This document shows positions 1-7,769 of a DNA stretch of 50,805 bases, piece after piece. A program made the translations under genes and the position numbers. Each line of letters starts with the position of its first letter. Positions within the stretch are counted from its first letter, which is position 1. Source of the DNA: Streptomyces albidoflavus (GTDB lineage: Bacteria; Actinomycetota; Actinomycetes; Streptomycetales; Streptomycetaceae); NCBI RefSeq assembly GCF_000719955.1, contig NZ_JOII01000037.1, positions 1-50,805 of the forward strand, written 5' to 3'. The notes under the pieces were generated by a model. That model was not told the origin of the DNA, made no database searches, and was given only the letters and a program-made list of their open reading frames with translations.

Positions 1-345
1 GACTTTTAGCACGCTGTTGAGTTCTCAAGGAACGGACGCTTCCTTTGTACTCACCCTCTCGGGCTTTCCTCCGGGCGCTTCCCTTCGGTATTTCGTGTTT
101 CCAACCTTACCAGATCGTTTTTCCGTTCCGTTTCCGGTGCGGAATTCATCTCCGGTGGCCGTTGGAGGGCCTTTGCCTTTCGGCTGGGCACTACGTTAGC
201 GGATTCTCTTCGCACCTCATAATCGAGGTATTCGGGATTTCATTCGGAGCATGCCGAAAGAAGCCCGGTGAAGGGATGTTGCTGGAGTAGTGGGTGCCGC
301 CTCGGCCCGCAGAAGTGCGGAACCGTGTTCAGCGGCTCGGGCCAC
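1..345 (-). promoter_or_regulatory. rRNA operon leader (16S gene lies beyond the left edge)
   Basis: Read on the minus strand this non-coding stretch ends in the conserved actinobacterial rRNA leader. A boxA-type antitermination element (CTTGAGAACTCAACAG) lies at about 14-30 and is preceded by the typical Streptomyces leader text with the GGTAAGGTTGGAAACACG stretch around 90-115. No long ORF with coding character is present. The 16S gene should start a short distance beyond position 1. Additional rrn promoters are expected inside such leaders in Streptomyces, but I could not place them with confidence. Confidence 0.82.
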
Positions 346-372
346 GTTATACCTCCGCCAGGGACGAGTCAA
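346..372 (-). promoter_or_regulatory. Candidate sigma-HrdB promoter of the rRNA operon
   Basis: On the minus strand a TTGACT box (367-372) is followed after 15 bases by TATAAC (346-351), so transcription would start near 339 and run toward the rRNA genes. Both hexamers are close to the vegetative consensus. The spacer is short; using CTTGAC as the -35 gives 16. The -35 box overlaps the stop codon of the glycosylase gene that reads in the same direction. Confidence 0.6.
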
Positions 373-1013
373 GTTCGTGGCCGGCGCCGGGGTGCGTGGG
401 CCCGGTAGGGGCTGACCGTGCGGTCCTCGGCCTGCCAGTAGCGCCAGGGCCGGATGCCTCCTTCTCCGGCCACTCCCGTGCGGGGGCCGGTGCGGACCTG
501 GTCGGCGGGGACCGGGCGGCCGGTGAGGATGCGCAGCGGTGCCGAGGGCGGGCCGCAGGCGTCGGCGCCGTCGAGCGCCCGGTCGATGGCGAGGGCCGTG
601 GCGAGGCGGGCCGGGCCCTTCGCCAGTTCACGGTCGTGCCGGGCCGCCGGGCGCCGCGGCCGGGCCAGTTCGGCGCCGCGCACCACCTCCCCCGCGCGGA
701 GCAGTACGGCTCCGGGGTCGCCGTCCTGGCCGCAGACCAGGTTGACGCAGTGCCACATCCCGTACGTGAAGTAGACGTAGACGTGGCCCGGCGGGCCGAA
801 CATGACGTCGTTGCGGGCGGTGCGGCCACGGTAGGCGTGCGAGCCCGGGTCGGTGGGGCCCGCGTACGCCTCCACCTCGGTGAGGCGGAGTTCGACGGGG
901 CCGGCCTCGGTGGTGCGGACGAGGAGACGGCCCAGGAGTTCGGGGGCGACCTCCTGTACGGGCCGGTCGAAGAAGGACCTGCTGAGGGGCGTACGGTCAA
1001 GGGCCGCGATCAT
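369..1013 (-). CDS. DNA-3-methyladenine glycosylase (AAG/Mpg family)
   Basis: A 214-residue base-excision repair glycosylase that removes alkylated purines such as 3-methyladenine. The human AAG-type active site is visible: TEVEAY with the catalytic Glu at residue 48 and Tyr 50, His 59 in the SHAYRG segment, [16 protein letters not shown] at about 67-82, and VLLRA with the conserved Arg at 106. The length is normal for bacterial Mpg. The ATG at 1013 is chosen because family similarity begins right after it; upstream residues in the same frame do not look coding. It ends inside the rRNA promoter. The basic, Pro-rich C-terminal tail is variable in the family. The call is confident. Confidence 0.93.
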   Translation of the reverse strand: MIAALDRTPLSRSFFDRPVQEVAPELLGRLLVRTTEAGPVELRLTEVEAYAGPTDPGSHAYRGRTARNDVMFGPPGHVYVYFTYGMWHCVNLVCGQDGDPGAVLLRAGEVVRGAELARPRRPAARHDRELAKGPARLATALAIDRALDGADACGPPSAPLRILTGRPVPADQVRTGPRTGVAGEGGIRPWRYWQAEDRTVSPYRAHAPRRRPRT

Positions 1014-1167
1014 GGCGACCGAGCGTAGTCCAGGCTTCTCCCGCGCGCCGTGTGCCGTGCGGGCGGCGGCCGTTCGGGGTGCGTACGGAACCGGGCGGGC
1101 GCGGATCGCGTTCTGTCCGGCAGGAAGAAGACGACACCACAGGCGGGGCCTGGGGGAGGAGCGGGAC

Positions 1168-1950
1168 ATGGCTTTCAAGCGGCTGCTGGCGAGTCTGGGC
1201 GCGGGGGGTGCCTCCGTGGAGACGGTGCTGACGGAGGTGAACGTCGTACCGGGCGGTGTCGTCCAGGGCGAGGTGCACATCCAGGGCGGCTCCGTCGACC
1301 AGCGGATCGAAGGGCTCTCCGTGGGGCTCCAGGCCCGTGTCGAGGTGGAGAGCGGGGACCAGGAGTACAAGCGGGACATCGAGTTCACCAAGATGCGGCT
1401 GGGCGGTGAGTTCCAGCTGGAGGCCGAGGCGATGCACACGGTGCCGTTCGGGCTGGAGATCCCCTGGGAGACGCCGATCACCGTCTTCTCCGGGCACCAG
1501 CTGCCGGGGATGAACATCGGGGTGACCACGGAGCTGGCCATCGCCCGTGCCGTGGACTCCGGCGACCTCGACCCGGTGAACGTGCACCCGCTGCCGGCGC
1601 AGCAGGCGATCATCGACGCCTTCGGCCAGCTCGGGTTCCGTTTCAAGCACGCCGACATGGAGCAGGGGCACATCAGGGGGACGCGTCAGCGGCTCCCCTT
1701 CTACCAGGAGATCGAGTTCTACCCGCCGGCCCAGTACCGCGGGCTGAACCAGGTGGAGCTCAGCTTCGTCGCCGACGACCGCGCCATGGACGTCGTCCTG
1801 GAGATGGACAAGAAGGGCGGGCTCTTCAGCGAGGGCAGCGACACCTTCCGCTCCTTCCAGGTGGGCCTGCACGACTTCCAGAACACCGACTGGGCGGGAT
1901 ACCTCAACCAGTGGCTGTCGGAGGTCGGAAGCCGGCGCAACTGGTTCTAG
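1168..1950 (+). CDS. Spo0M/SpoOM family sporulation-control-like protein
   Basis: A 260-residue soluble protein of the SpoOM family, which has an arrestin-like beta-sandwich fold. In Bacillus, Spo0M influences sporulation and cell division; the biochemical role is unknown. The N-terminus [19 protein letters not shown], the [16 protein letters not shown] strand at about 26-41 and the EFxxMRLGGEF region are typical. The ATG at 1168 follows a clear Shine-Dalgarno (GGGGGAGGAG). No signal peptide or membrane segment is seen. It is divergent from the glycosylase and about 47 bases upstream of the PEBP gene, so the two may share a transcript ending at the hairpin 2581-2619. Family assignment is strong; a developmental role in this organism is inference. 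Confidence 0.88.
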   Translation: MAFKRLLASLGAGGASVETVLTEVNVVPGGVVQGEVHIQGGSVDQRIEGLSVGLQARVEVESGDQEYKRDIEFTKMRLGGEFQLEAEAMHTVPFGLEIPWETPITVFSGHQLPGMNIGVTTELAIARAVDSGDLDPVNVHPLPAQQAIIDAFGQLGFRFKHADMEQGHIRGTRQRLPFYQEIEFYPPAQYRGLNQVELSFVADDRAMDVVLEMDKKGGLFSEGSDTFRSFQVGLHDFQNTDWAGYLNQWLSEVGSRRNWF

Positions 1951-1997
1951 GCTCGGCGGCGGCAGAGAGAACGACAGCCGTACTTGGAGGTACGCAC

Positions 1998-2534
1998 GTG
2001 AGTGACCCGAGGCCCCCGCTCCCCCATGACTTCCTGCCCGAGGTCGCGTCGTTCACCGTGGTGAGCGACGAGGTGAAGCCGGGCGCGACGCTGGACGACG
2101 CGCAGGTGCAGGCGGCCGGGAACCGGTCGCCGCAGCTGCGCTGGGAGGGCTTCCCGGCCGGGACGAAGAGTTTCGCCGTGACCTGCTTCGACCCGGACGC
2201 GCCCACCGGCAGCGGGTTCTGGCACTGGGTGCTCTTCGACATCCCGGCCTCGGTGACCGAGCTGCCCGCGGGCGCCGGGTCGCCCGGTTTCGCCGGGCTG
2301 CCCGAGGGCGCCGTGCACGCGCGGAACGACTACGGCACGCGGGAGTTCGTCGGTGCCGCGCCGCCGCCCGGGGACGGCTCGCACCGCTACGTCTTCACCG
2401 TCTACGCGGTCGACACCGAGCACCTGGACGCCGACGCGGACTCCTCGCCGGCGGTGGTCGGCTTCAACCTGCGGTTCCACGCGCTGGGCCGCGCCCAGCT
2501 CGTCGGTGAGTACGAGGTGCCCGCCGAGGGCTGA
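1998..2534 (+). CDS. YbhB/YbcL family PEBP (Raf kinase inhibitor-like) protein
   Basis: A 178-residue cytoplasmic phosphatidylethanolamine-binding-protein fold. Motifs include SPQLRW near residue 45, the ligand-pocket DPDAPTGSGFWHWVLFDIP at about 65-83, and the C-terminal HRYVFTVYAVD. Bacterial members are widespread, and their ligand and partner are mostly unknown. The GTG at 1998 is chosen because AGG from GGAGG sits seven bases upstream; an in-frame start further upstream would overlap the Spo0M-like gene. A strong terminator follows. Confidence 0.92.
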   Translation: MSDPRPPLPHDFLPEVASFTVVSDEVKPGATLDDAQVQAAGNRSPQLRWEGFPAGTKSFAVTCFDPDAPTGSGFWHWVLFDIPASVTELPAGAGSPGFAGLPEGAVHARNDYGTREFVGAAPPPGDGSHRYVFTVYAVDTEHLDADADSSPAVVGFNLRFHALGRAQLVGEYEVPAEG

Positions 2535-2580
2535 GCCCTCCGCCCCGCTCCGCGTCCGCGCGGAGGTGTTTTCCCGATTG

Positions 2581-2619
2581 CTGCCCGCCCGTGGTCTGAA
2601 TGTGGCCACGGGCGGGCAG
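2581..2619 (+). terminator. Intrinsic terminator after the PEBP gene
   Basis: A perfect 14-base-pair stem (2581-2594 with 2606-2619) is followed by CTTTCTT on the plus strand. Confidence 0.8.
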
Positions 2620-2758
2620 CTTTCTTGCGTCGGGTGGCCGCCGTGCCCACGGCCGCCCGGTGCGCCGGCCTCGATATTGCGTTGTCCGCCGCGCCGCGCC
2701 CGGCCAGAGTTGTAGCGGTCCGCCAGGGGGCGGGCGGCGCACGGGAGGTGGGCTGGAC

Positions 2759-3265
2759 ATGCGGGACACGCTGGTGCTGAACGCGAGCTTCGAGCCGCTG
2801 TCGACGGTGACGTGGAACCGGGCCGTGGTGCTGGTCCTCCAGGACAAGGCCGTCGTGGAGATGGTCCACCCGGATCAGCGTGTGCGGGCCGCGCTGGTGG
2901 ACATACCGGTGCCGCGGGTGATCAGGCTCTGCCGGTACGTACGGGTGCCGTTCCGAAGACGGGCGCCGTGGTCGCGGCGCGGGGTGCTCGTACGGGACCA
3001 GCACCGGTGCGCGTACTGCGGCGGGCGCGGGACGACGGTGGACCACGTGGTGCCCAGGTCGAAGGGCGGGGCGGACTCGTGGCTGAACACCGTGGCGTGC
3101 TGCGCCGCCGACAACCACCGCAAGGCCAACCGGACGCCGGAGGAGGCCGGGATGCCGCTGCTGCGGCAGCCGTTCGAGCCGACGCCCTCGGACGCGATGC
3201 TGCTTGCGCTGGGCCGGGGCGGCACCGAGGAACTGCCGGAGTGGCTGGCGCTCCCCGCCGCCTGA
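2759..3265 (+). CDS. HNH endonuclease family protein
   Basis: A 168-residue protein with a zinc-ribbon HNH nuclease core. CAYC at 84-87 and CC at 114-115 supply zinc ligands, VDHVVPRSKGG carries the catalytic His 96, and DNHRKANRTPEEAGM completes the motif. The N-terminal half (LVLNASFEPLSTVTWNRA) is the conserved extension found in a large actinobacterial HNH group, often annotated simply as HNH endonuclease; its physiological substrate is not established. The ATG at 2759 follows GGGAGG. It stands alone between two terminators. The fold is confident; whether it is a repair, restriction or RNA-acting enzyme cannot be told. Confidence 0.9.
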   Translation: MRDTLVLNASFEPLSTVTWNRAVVLVLQDKAVVEMVHPDQRVRAALVDIPVPRVIRLCRYVRVPFRRRAPWSRRGVLVRDQHRCAYCGGRGTTVDHVVPRSKGGADSWLNTVACCAADNHRKANRTPEEAGMPLLRQPFEPTPSDAMLLALGRGGTEELPEWLALPAA

Positions 3266-3275
3266 TCCCGCCGCG

Positions 3276-3325
3276 TACGGCGAAGGGCCGCATCCCTGGT
3301 GCCAGGGGTGCGGCCCTTCGCCGTA
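3276..3325. terminator. Bidirectional terminator between HNH and SPFH genes
   Basis: A long inverted repeat (TACGGCGAAGGGCCGCA and its complement) closes a roughly 17-base-pair stem between two convergent genes. Confidence 0.82.
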
Positions 3326-3338
3326 GGCCGGCGTGCGG

Positions 3339-4286
3339 TCAGTCGATGGTGGGCTTCTCCATGCGCTCGCGGCCCGGTGCCTGAGGCGCCGCCGGGGCCG
3401 GGGCGCCGCCCAGTCCGCCGAGGTTGCCGAAGGCGCCGCCGAGGCCCTTGAGGGCGTCGCCGATCTCGCTGGGCACGATCCAGAGCTTGTTGGCGTCGCC
3501 CTCGGCGATCTTCGGCAGCATCTGGAGGTACTGGTAGGAGAGGAGCTTCTGGTCCGGGTCTCCGGCGTGGATGGACTCGAAGACCGTACGGATGGCCTGG
3601 GCCTCGCCTTCCGCGCGGAGGGCGGCGGCGCGCGCCTCACCTTCGGCGCGGAGGATCGCGGACTGCTTCTCACCCTCGGCCCGCAGGATCTCGGACTGGC
3701 GGACACCTTCGGCCTGGAGGATGGCGGCGCGCTTGTCGCGGTCGGCGCGCATCTGCTTCTCCATCGAGTCCTGGATGGAGGTGGGCGGCTCGATCGCCTT
3801 CAGCTCGACGCGGTTGACGCGGATGCCCCACTTGCCGGTGGCCTCGTCGAGGACGCCGCGCAGCGCCGCGTTGATCTCCTCGCGGGAGGTCAGCGTCCGC
3901 TCCAGGTCCATGCCGCCGATGATGTTGCGGAGGGTGGTGACGGTGAGCTGCTCGATGGCCTGGATGTAGCTGGCCACCTCGTAGGTGGCGGCCCGGGCGT
4001 CGGTCACCTGGTAGTAGATGACGGTGTCGATGTTGACGACCAGGTTGTCCTGGGTGATGACGGGCTGCGGGGGGAACGGCACGACCTGCTCGCGGAGGTC
4101 GATGCGGTTGCGGATCGTGTCGATGAAGGGGACGACGATGTTGAGGCCCGCGTTGAGGGTGCGGGTGTAGCGGCCGAAGCGCTCGACGATGGCGGCGCTG
4201 GCCTGCGGGATGACCTGGATCGTCTTGATCAGGGCGATGAAGACGAGCACCACCAGAATGATCAGGACGATGATGATCGGTTCCAT
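3339..4286 (-). CDS. SPFH/Band 7 (stomatin-like) membrane protein
   Basis: A 315-residue membrane scaffold of the stomatin/prohibitin/flotillin superfamily, which organises membrane microdomains and often regulates proteases. It has one N-terminal membrane segment (residues 3-22) and a Band 7 domain at about 25-200, including AAIVERFGRYTRTLNAGLN. A charged helical stretch at about 200-245 contains four near-repeats built on LRAEGE, probably a coiled coil for oligomerisation. A Gly/Ala/Pro-rich tail follows. An NfeD gene lies directly upstream in the same direction, which is the classical pairing: STOPP domains of stomatins bind NfeD-like OB domains. The ATG at 4286 begins just before the hydrophobic segment. 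Confidence 0.93.
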   Translation of the reverse strand: MEPIIIVLIILVVLVFIALIKTIQVIPQASAAIVERFGRYTRTLNAGLNIVVPFIDTIRNRIDLREQVVPFPPQPVITQDNLVVNIDTVIYYQVTDARAATYEVASYIQAIEQLTVTTLRNIIGGMDLERTLTSREEINAALRGVLDEATGKWGIRVNRVELKAIEPPTSIQDSMEKQMRADRDKRAAILQAEGVRQSEILRAEGEKQSAILRAEGEARAAALRAEGEAQAIRTVFESIHAGDPDQKLLSYQYLQMLPKIAEGDANKLWIVPSEIGDALKGLGGAFGNLGGLGGAPAPAAPQAPGRERMEKPTID

Positions 4287-4402
4287 CGCGGCTCCCCGTG
4301 CCTTTCGTGCCTTCGCGGGCTGGTGTTCCCTCCCGCCGGACGTGCGGGAGGATCTTGGTGGCCGAGTCTGTCAGACCTCGGCGGTGCGTGGGACCGATCC
4401 GG

Positions 4403-4831
4403 TCACATGACGACGGCCGTGGCCCCGTCGATGTCCACGACGTCGACCTCGCGGCCCGGTTCGTACGCCTGGTCCGCGTCGAGGGCGCGGGCCGACCAGA
4501 TCTCGCCGGCCAGTTTGATGCGGCCGCCGGAGCCGTCCACCCGCTCGACCACGACGGCCTGTCTGCCCTTGAGGGCCTCGACGCCGGTGACCGTGCCCGG
4601 TGAATGGGCGCGGTTGCGCGCCGCTATGGGGCGGACCACGGCGATCAACGCCACCGAGACCACCACGAAGACCAGTACCTGGGCGACGATGCCGCCGCCG
4701 AGCCCCGCCGTGATCGCCGCGGCGACCGCTCCGACGGCGAACATGCCGAACTCCGGCATGGCCGTCATCACGAGCGGAATGCCGAGGGCGACCGCGCCGA
4801 CAAGCCACCACACCCACGCGTCGATGTCCAC
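4403..4831 (-). CDS. NfeD family membrane protein
   Basis: A 142-residue partner of the downstream SPFH protein. Hydrophobic segments are at about 8-25, 30-45 and 50-67. A soluble C-terminal OB-fold begins near residue 78 (SPGTVTGVEALKGRQAVVV) and ends in VDVVDIDGATAVV, the standard NfeD beta-barrel. This is the short form without the N-terminal ClpP-like protease, so it is probably a structural partner rather than an enzyme. The 116-base gap to the SPFH gene shows no terminator, consistent with co-transcription. Confidence 0.9.
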   Translation of the reverse strand: MDIDAWVWWLVGAVALGIPLVMTAMPEFGMFAVGAVAAAITAGLGGGIVAQVLVFVVVSVALIAVVRPIAARNRAHSPGTVTGVEALKGRQAVVVERVDGSGGRIKLAGEIWSARALDADQAYEPGREVDVVDIDGATAVVM

Positions 4832-4862
4832 GTGTTCATGGTAGGTGCGGGGGCCGCCCGGG

Positions 4863-4887
4863 GACAGGGCCCTTTCGGGCCCCTGTC
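4863..4887 (-). terminator. Hairpin downstream of the ABC ATPase gene
   Basis: GACAGGGCCC and its bulged complement form a short GC-rich hairpin between the ATPase stop and the NfeD start. It may attenuate rather than fully stop readthrough into the NfeD/SPFH pair. Confidence 0.5.
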
Positions 4888-4897
4888 TGACGGAAGG

Positions 4898-5713
4898 TCA
4901 GCGCATCGGGAGACCGCGGGCGGTCCAGCGGTCGTCCTGCTGCTCGACCACGAGGGGCAGGCCGAAGCAGCGGGAGAGGTTACGCGAGGTCAGTTCCAGC
5001 TCCAGCGGTCCGGCGGCGAGCACCTGGCCCTGGCGGATCATGAGGACGTGGGTGAAGCCGGGGGCGATCTCCTCGACGTGGTGGGTCACCATGATCATCG
5101 AGGGGGCGATCGGGTCGCGGGCCAGCCGGCCGAGGCGGCGGACCAGGTCCTCGCGGCCGCCGAGGTCGAGGCCGGCGGCGGGCTCGTCGAGGAGGAGCAG
5201 CTCGGGGTCGGTCATCAGGGCGCGGGCGATCAGGGTGCGCTTGCGCTCGCCCTCGGAGAGGGTGCCGAACCTGCGGTCCAGGTGCTCGTTCATCCCGAGG
5301 CGGTCGAGGAAGGCGAGGGCGCGGTCGCGGTCGACGTCCTCGTAGTCCTCGTGCCAGGCGGCGGTCATGCCGTAGGCGGCGGTGAGCACGGTCTGCAGGA
5401 CGGTCTGGCGCTTGGGGAGCTTTTCGGCCAGGGCGATACCGGCGACGCCGATGCGCGGGCGGAGTTCGAAGACGTCCGTGCCGGGCTTGCCGAGCTGCTC
5501 GCCGAGGATCGAGACGGTGCCGGTGCTCGGGAAGAGGTAGCTGGAGGCGAGGTTGAGCAAGGTGGTCTTGCCGGCGCCGTTGGGCCCGAGGATGACCCAG
5601 CGCTCCCCCTCCTTGACCGACCAGGAGACCTGGTCCACCAGAGCCCGGCCCTCGCGGACCACGGATACGTCCACCAGCTCCAGCACATCGCTCATGAGCG
5701 CGTTGTCTCCCAT
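4898..5713 (-). CDS. ABC transporter ATP-binding protein (no adjacent permease)
   Basis: A 271-residue nucleotide-binding domain: Walker A GPNGAGKT at 43-50, signature LSEGERKR at 152-159 (LSEGE instead of LSGGQ), Walker B ELLLLDEP with Asp 176/Glu 177, and the H-loop His at 211. The sequence resembles the YlmA-type ATPases, which are also encoded without an obvious membrane partner. Start choice: ATG 5713 or the in-frame ATG 5695. The latter has the better ribosome site (GGGAGA ten bases upstream), so the shorter product is quite possible. The genes upstream of SPFH/NfeD read the same way, so a functional link to that membrane pair is plausible but unproven. Confidence 0.9.
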   Translation of the reverse strand: MGDNALMSDVLELVDVSVVREGRALVDQVSWSVKEGERWVILGPNGAGKTTLLNLASSYLFPSTGTVSILGEQLGKPGTDVFELRPRIGVAGIALAEKLPKRQTVLQTVLTAAYGMTAAWHEDYEDVDRDRALAFLDRLGMNEHLDRRFGTLSEGERKRTLIARALMTDPELLLLDEPAAGLDLGGREDLVRRLGRLARDPIAPSMIMVTHHVEEIAPGFTHVLMIRQGQVLAAGPLELELTSRNLSRCFGLPLVVEQQDDRWTARGLPMR

Positions 5714-5825
5714 TGCAGTCTCGGTGTTCGGCCGCGCCCCCGGACCTCCGGGACGCGGGCCCCCGTACAAACCTACGCCACCCGCCGAGCAGTGCCGTCC
5801 CCCCTCCTGTCCTTAGGGTGGGGGG

Positions 5826-6599
5826 ATGCTCACGGAACCGCGTTCAGGACTGTTGGCGGCATGGGGAAATGCCCTACTTGCCGGATTGGTGTCCCCTGAT
5901 GACGCCGCGTCGGCCATCGTCGGGGAGGACGCGCGCCATCGCGTCGTCGGGCTGCCGGACTGGCCGGAGCCGGCCGGGCTGACCCTCGCGCTCGGGCGGC
6001 TGCGGTCGCTCGGGGCGACCGGGTTCCGGGTGGCGCTGCCGGTGCCGGGCCACCCGCTGGGGCTGAGCGGGCCCCCGGAGTTCAACGAGCGGGCGATGGA
6101 GGCCGAGGAGGCCGTGGTGACGGTCGGGGCCGGGCTCGGTCTCGTACCGGAGGTGGCAGTGGCCGGGCCCGAGGGGGATGTGCACGTGGAGGTGGTGTGG
6201 CACTGCCTGCCGGTGCGGGAGGCGCCGCCGGCCGACGTGCCCTCGCTCGGGGAGGCGGAGCGGGAGCTGGCGCAGGCACTGCGGGAGGCGACCGAGGTGC
6301 TGGCCCGGCTCGACGTGGCCGGTTCGGGTCCGGTGGCGGAGGCGGCGCTCGACGCCTACCGGGCGCGGGCGCACGCCGGGGCGAAGGACGCGCTGGCGCC
6401 GGGGTACCCGCAGCGGGCGGTGCGGGTGCTGGAGCTGGCCGACCGGGTGGCGCTGCTGGTGGAGCTGGCGGGCAGCAGTGGCCACGGGGGGGCGGTGAGC
6501 GCGGCGGAGATGGCGGCGCGGGCCGAGGCGCTGCGGCCGGTGGAGCGGACCGCACGGCGGGCGAAGGTGGCGGCGTACGGGGCGGCGACCGAGGGCTGA
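5826..6599 (+). CDS. Conserved hypothetical protein (actinobacterial)
   Basis: A 257-residue protein without a recognised domain. Seen: a mixed N-terminal half with LPDWPEPAGLTLALGRLRSLGATGFRVALP-type strands, a patch of beta structure around VVWHCLPVR, and an Ala/Glu/Arg-rich helical C-terminal half from about residue 145. There is no signal peptide or membrane segment. It is divergent from the ABC ATPase and convergent with chpE. I recall orthologues in other streptomycetes at the same place, but no function. Codon usage is typical of the region. Confidence 0.72.
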   Translation: MLTEPRSGLLAAWGNALLAGLVSPDDAASAIVGEDARHRVVGLPDWPEPAGLTLALGRLRSLGATGFRVALPVPGHPLGLSGPPEFNERAMEAEEAVVTVGAGLGLVPEVAVAGPEGDVHVEVVWHCLPVREAPPADVPSLGEAERELAQALREATEVLARLDVAGSGPVAEAALDAYRARAHAGAKDALAPGYPQRAVRVLELADRVALLVELAGSSGHGGAVSAAEMAARAEALRPVERTARRAKVAAYGAATEG

Positions 6600-6624
6600 G
6601 CCCCCACCCGCCCGTCCGCGCGGG

Positions 6625-6660
6625 GCGACGGCCCCTCGGGGGGAGCCGGGGGGCCGTCGC
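6625..6660. terminator. Terminator between convergent genes (unknown gene and chpE)
   Basis: GCGACGGCCCC pairs with GGGGCCGTCGC around a short loop; it serves both strands. Confidence 0.75.
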
Positions 6661-6676
6661 GGCAGGGTGGTGCGGG

Positions 6677-6922
6677 TCAGCCGTTGAGGCCGAGGTTGCC
6701 GAAGGCGGGGTTGAGGAGCCCGACGACGTTCACGGTGTTGCCGACGACGTTGACCGGGACGTGCACGGGGACCTGGACGGCGTTGCCCGAGCCGACGCCG
6801 GGCGAGTGGAGGGCGGCGCCGTCTGCCTGGGCACCGCCGGTGGCGGAGGCCGCGCCCGCGCCGGCGGCGAGGATGCCGCCCGCGATCATGGTGACGGCGG
6901 CGGCCTTCTGGAACTTCTTCAC
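6677..6922 (-). CDS. chpE: Short chaplin ChpE (amyloid-forming surface protein)
   Basis: An 81-residue secreted hydrophobic protein of aerial hyphae and spores. A Sec signal peptide (residues 1-27, cleavage after ASA) leaves a mature chain of about 54 residues: one chaplin domain with PGVGSGNAVQVPVHVPVNV and the terminal NPAFGNLG. There is no cysteine. This separates ChpE from the other short chaplins, which have two. In S. coelicolor ChpE (SCO1800) is made early and is one of the chaplins most needed for aerial growth. The start is GTG with GAGGAG six bases upstream. It is monocistronic by context, with 178 non-coding bases before the next gene and a terminator after. Confidence 0.95.
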   Translation of the reverse strand: MKKFQKAAAVTMIAGGILAAGAGAASATGGAQADGAALHSPGVGSGNAVQVPVHVPVNVVGNTVNVVGLLNPAFGNLGLNG

Positions 6923-7100
6923 TGCTTACTCCTCGTACGGGGGACAGGTGCCGTGGCCGGCCGCCACGGCATGCCCCAGGAACGGGGTGCGCCGCCGCCC
7001 GGATACGCCGTCCGGGTGACATCCACCCGACAGTATGAATCTCATCCCGGCCGGGAACCGGGCCCTCCCACCGCCACGTACGCGCCGTTTCCGCAGGTCG

Positions 7101-7769
7101 TCAGCGCGCCATTCCGTGGCGTACGGCCCACAGGGCGGCCTGGGTGCGGTCGGCGAGGTCGAGTTTCATCAGGATGTTCGAGACGTGGGTCTTCACCGTC
7201 TTCTCGGAGAGGACGAGGGCGCGGGCGATCTCGCGGTTGGAGCGGCCGTCGGCGATCAGGCCGAGCACCTCGCGTTCGCGTTCGGTCAGGGAGCCGCCGC
7301 GCCCCTGGCCCTGGCCGTGCTCGTCCTGGCTGAGGAGGGCGCCGGCGACCTCGGGCTGGAGGAGGACGTGGCCGGCGTGGACGGAGCGGATGGCGCGGGC
7401 CAGCGCCTCGGGGTCGACGTCCTTGTAGACGTATCCCCCGGCGCCGGCGCGCAGGGCGGGGACCACGGTGCGCTGCTCGGTGAAGCTGGTGACGACCAGG
7501 ACGCGGGCGGGGTTGGCCAGTTCCCGCAGGCGGCGCAGGGCCTCGACGCCGTCCATGCCGGGCATCTTGACGTCCATCAGGACGACGTCGGGCTGGAGCT
7601 CCTCGGCGCGGGCCACGCCTTCGGCTCCGTCGCCGGCCTCGCCGACCACCTCGATGTCGTCCTGGACCTCCAGGAAGGTGCGCAGGCCGCGGCGGACCAC
7701 CTGGTGGTCGTCGACGAGGAGGACCCGGATGACCTGGGTGTGCCGTTCCTCGCGCTCGGTGTCAGCCAC
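7101..7769 (-). CDS. NarL/FixJ-type response regulator
   Basis: A 222-residue DNA-binding regulator. The receiver domain (about 13-130) has the acidic pair Asp 20/Asp 21, phospho-acceptor Asp 66 in VVLMDVKMP and Lys 116 in YVYKD. A Gly/Gln-rich linker is followed by a LuxR-type helix-turn-helix (about 158-220, LTEREREVL ... SNREIARAL ... SEKTVKTHVSNIL). The GTG start at 7769 overlaps the end of the sensor kinase by 8 bases, so translation is coupled. Target genes are unknown. The nearest same-strand downstream gene is chpE, but it has its own upstream region, so control of chpE is only a possibility. Confidence 0.94.
   Translation of the reverse strand: MADTEREERHTQVIRVLLVDDHQVVRRGLRTFLEVQDDIEVVGEAGDGAEGVARAEELQPDVVLMDVKMPGMDGVEALRRLRELANPARVLVVTSFTEQRTVVPALRAGAGGYVYKDVDPEALARAIRSVHAGHVLLQPEVAGALLSQDEHGQGQGRGGSLTEREREVLGLIADGRSNREIARALVLSEKTVKTHVSNILMKLDLADRTQAALWAVRHGMAR

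Noticed and set aside
1..345. Small protein-coding frames at the left edge
   Set aside because: They lie in the rRNA leader, lack ribosome sites and show no codon bias.
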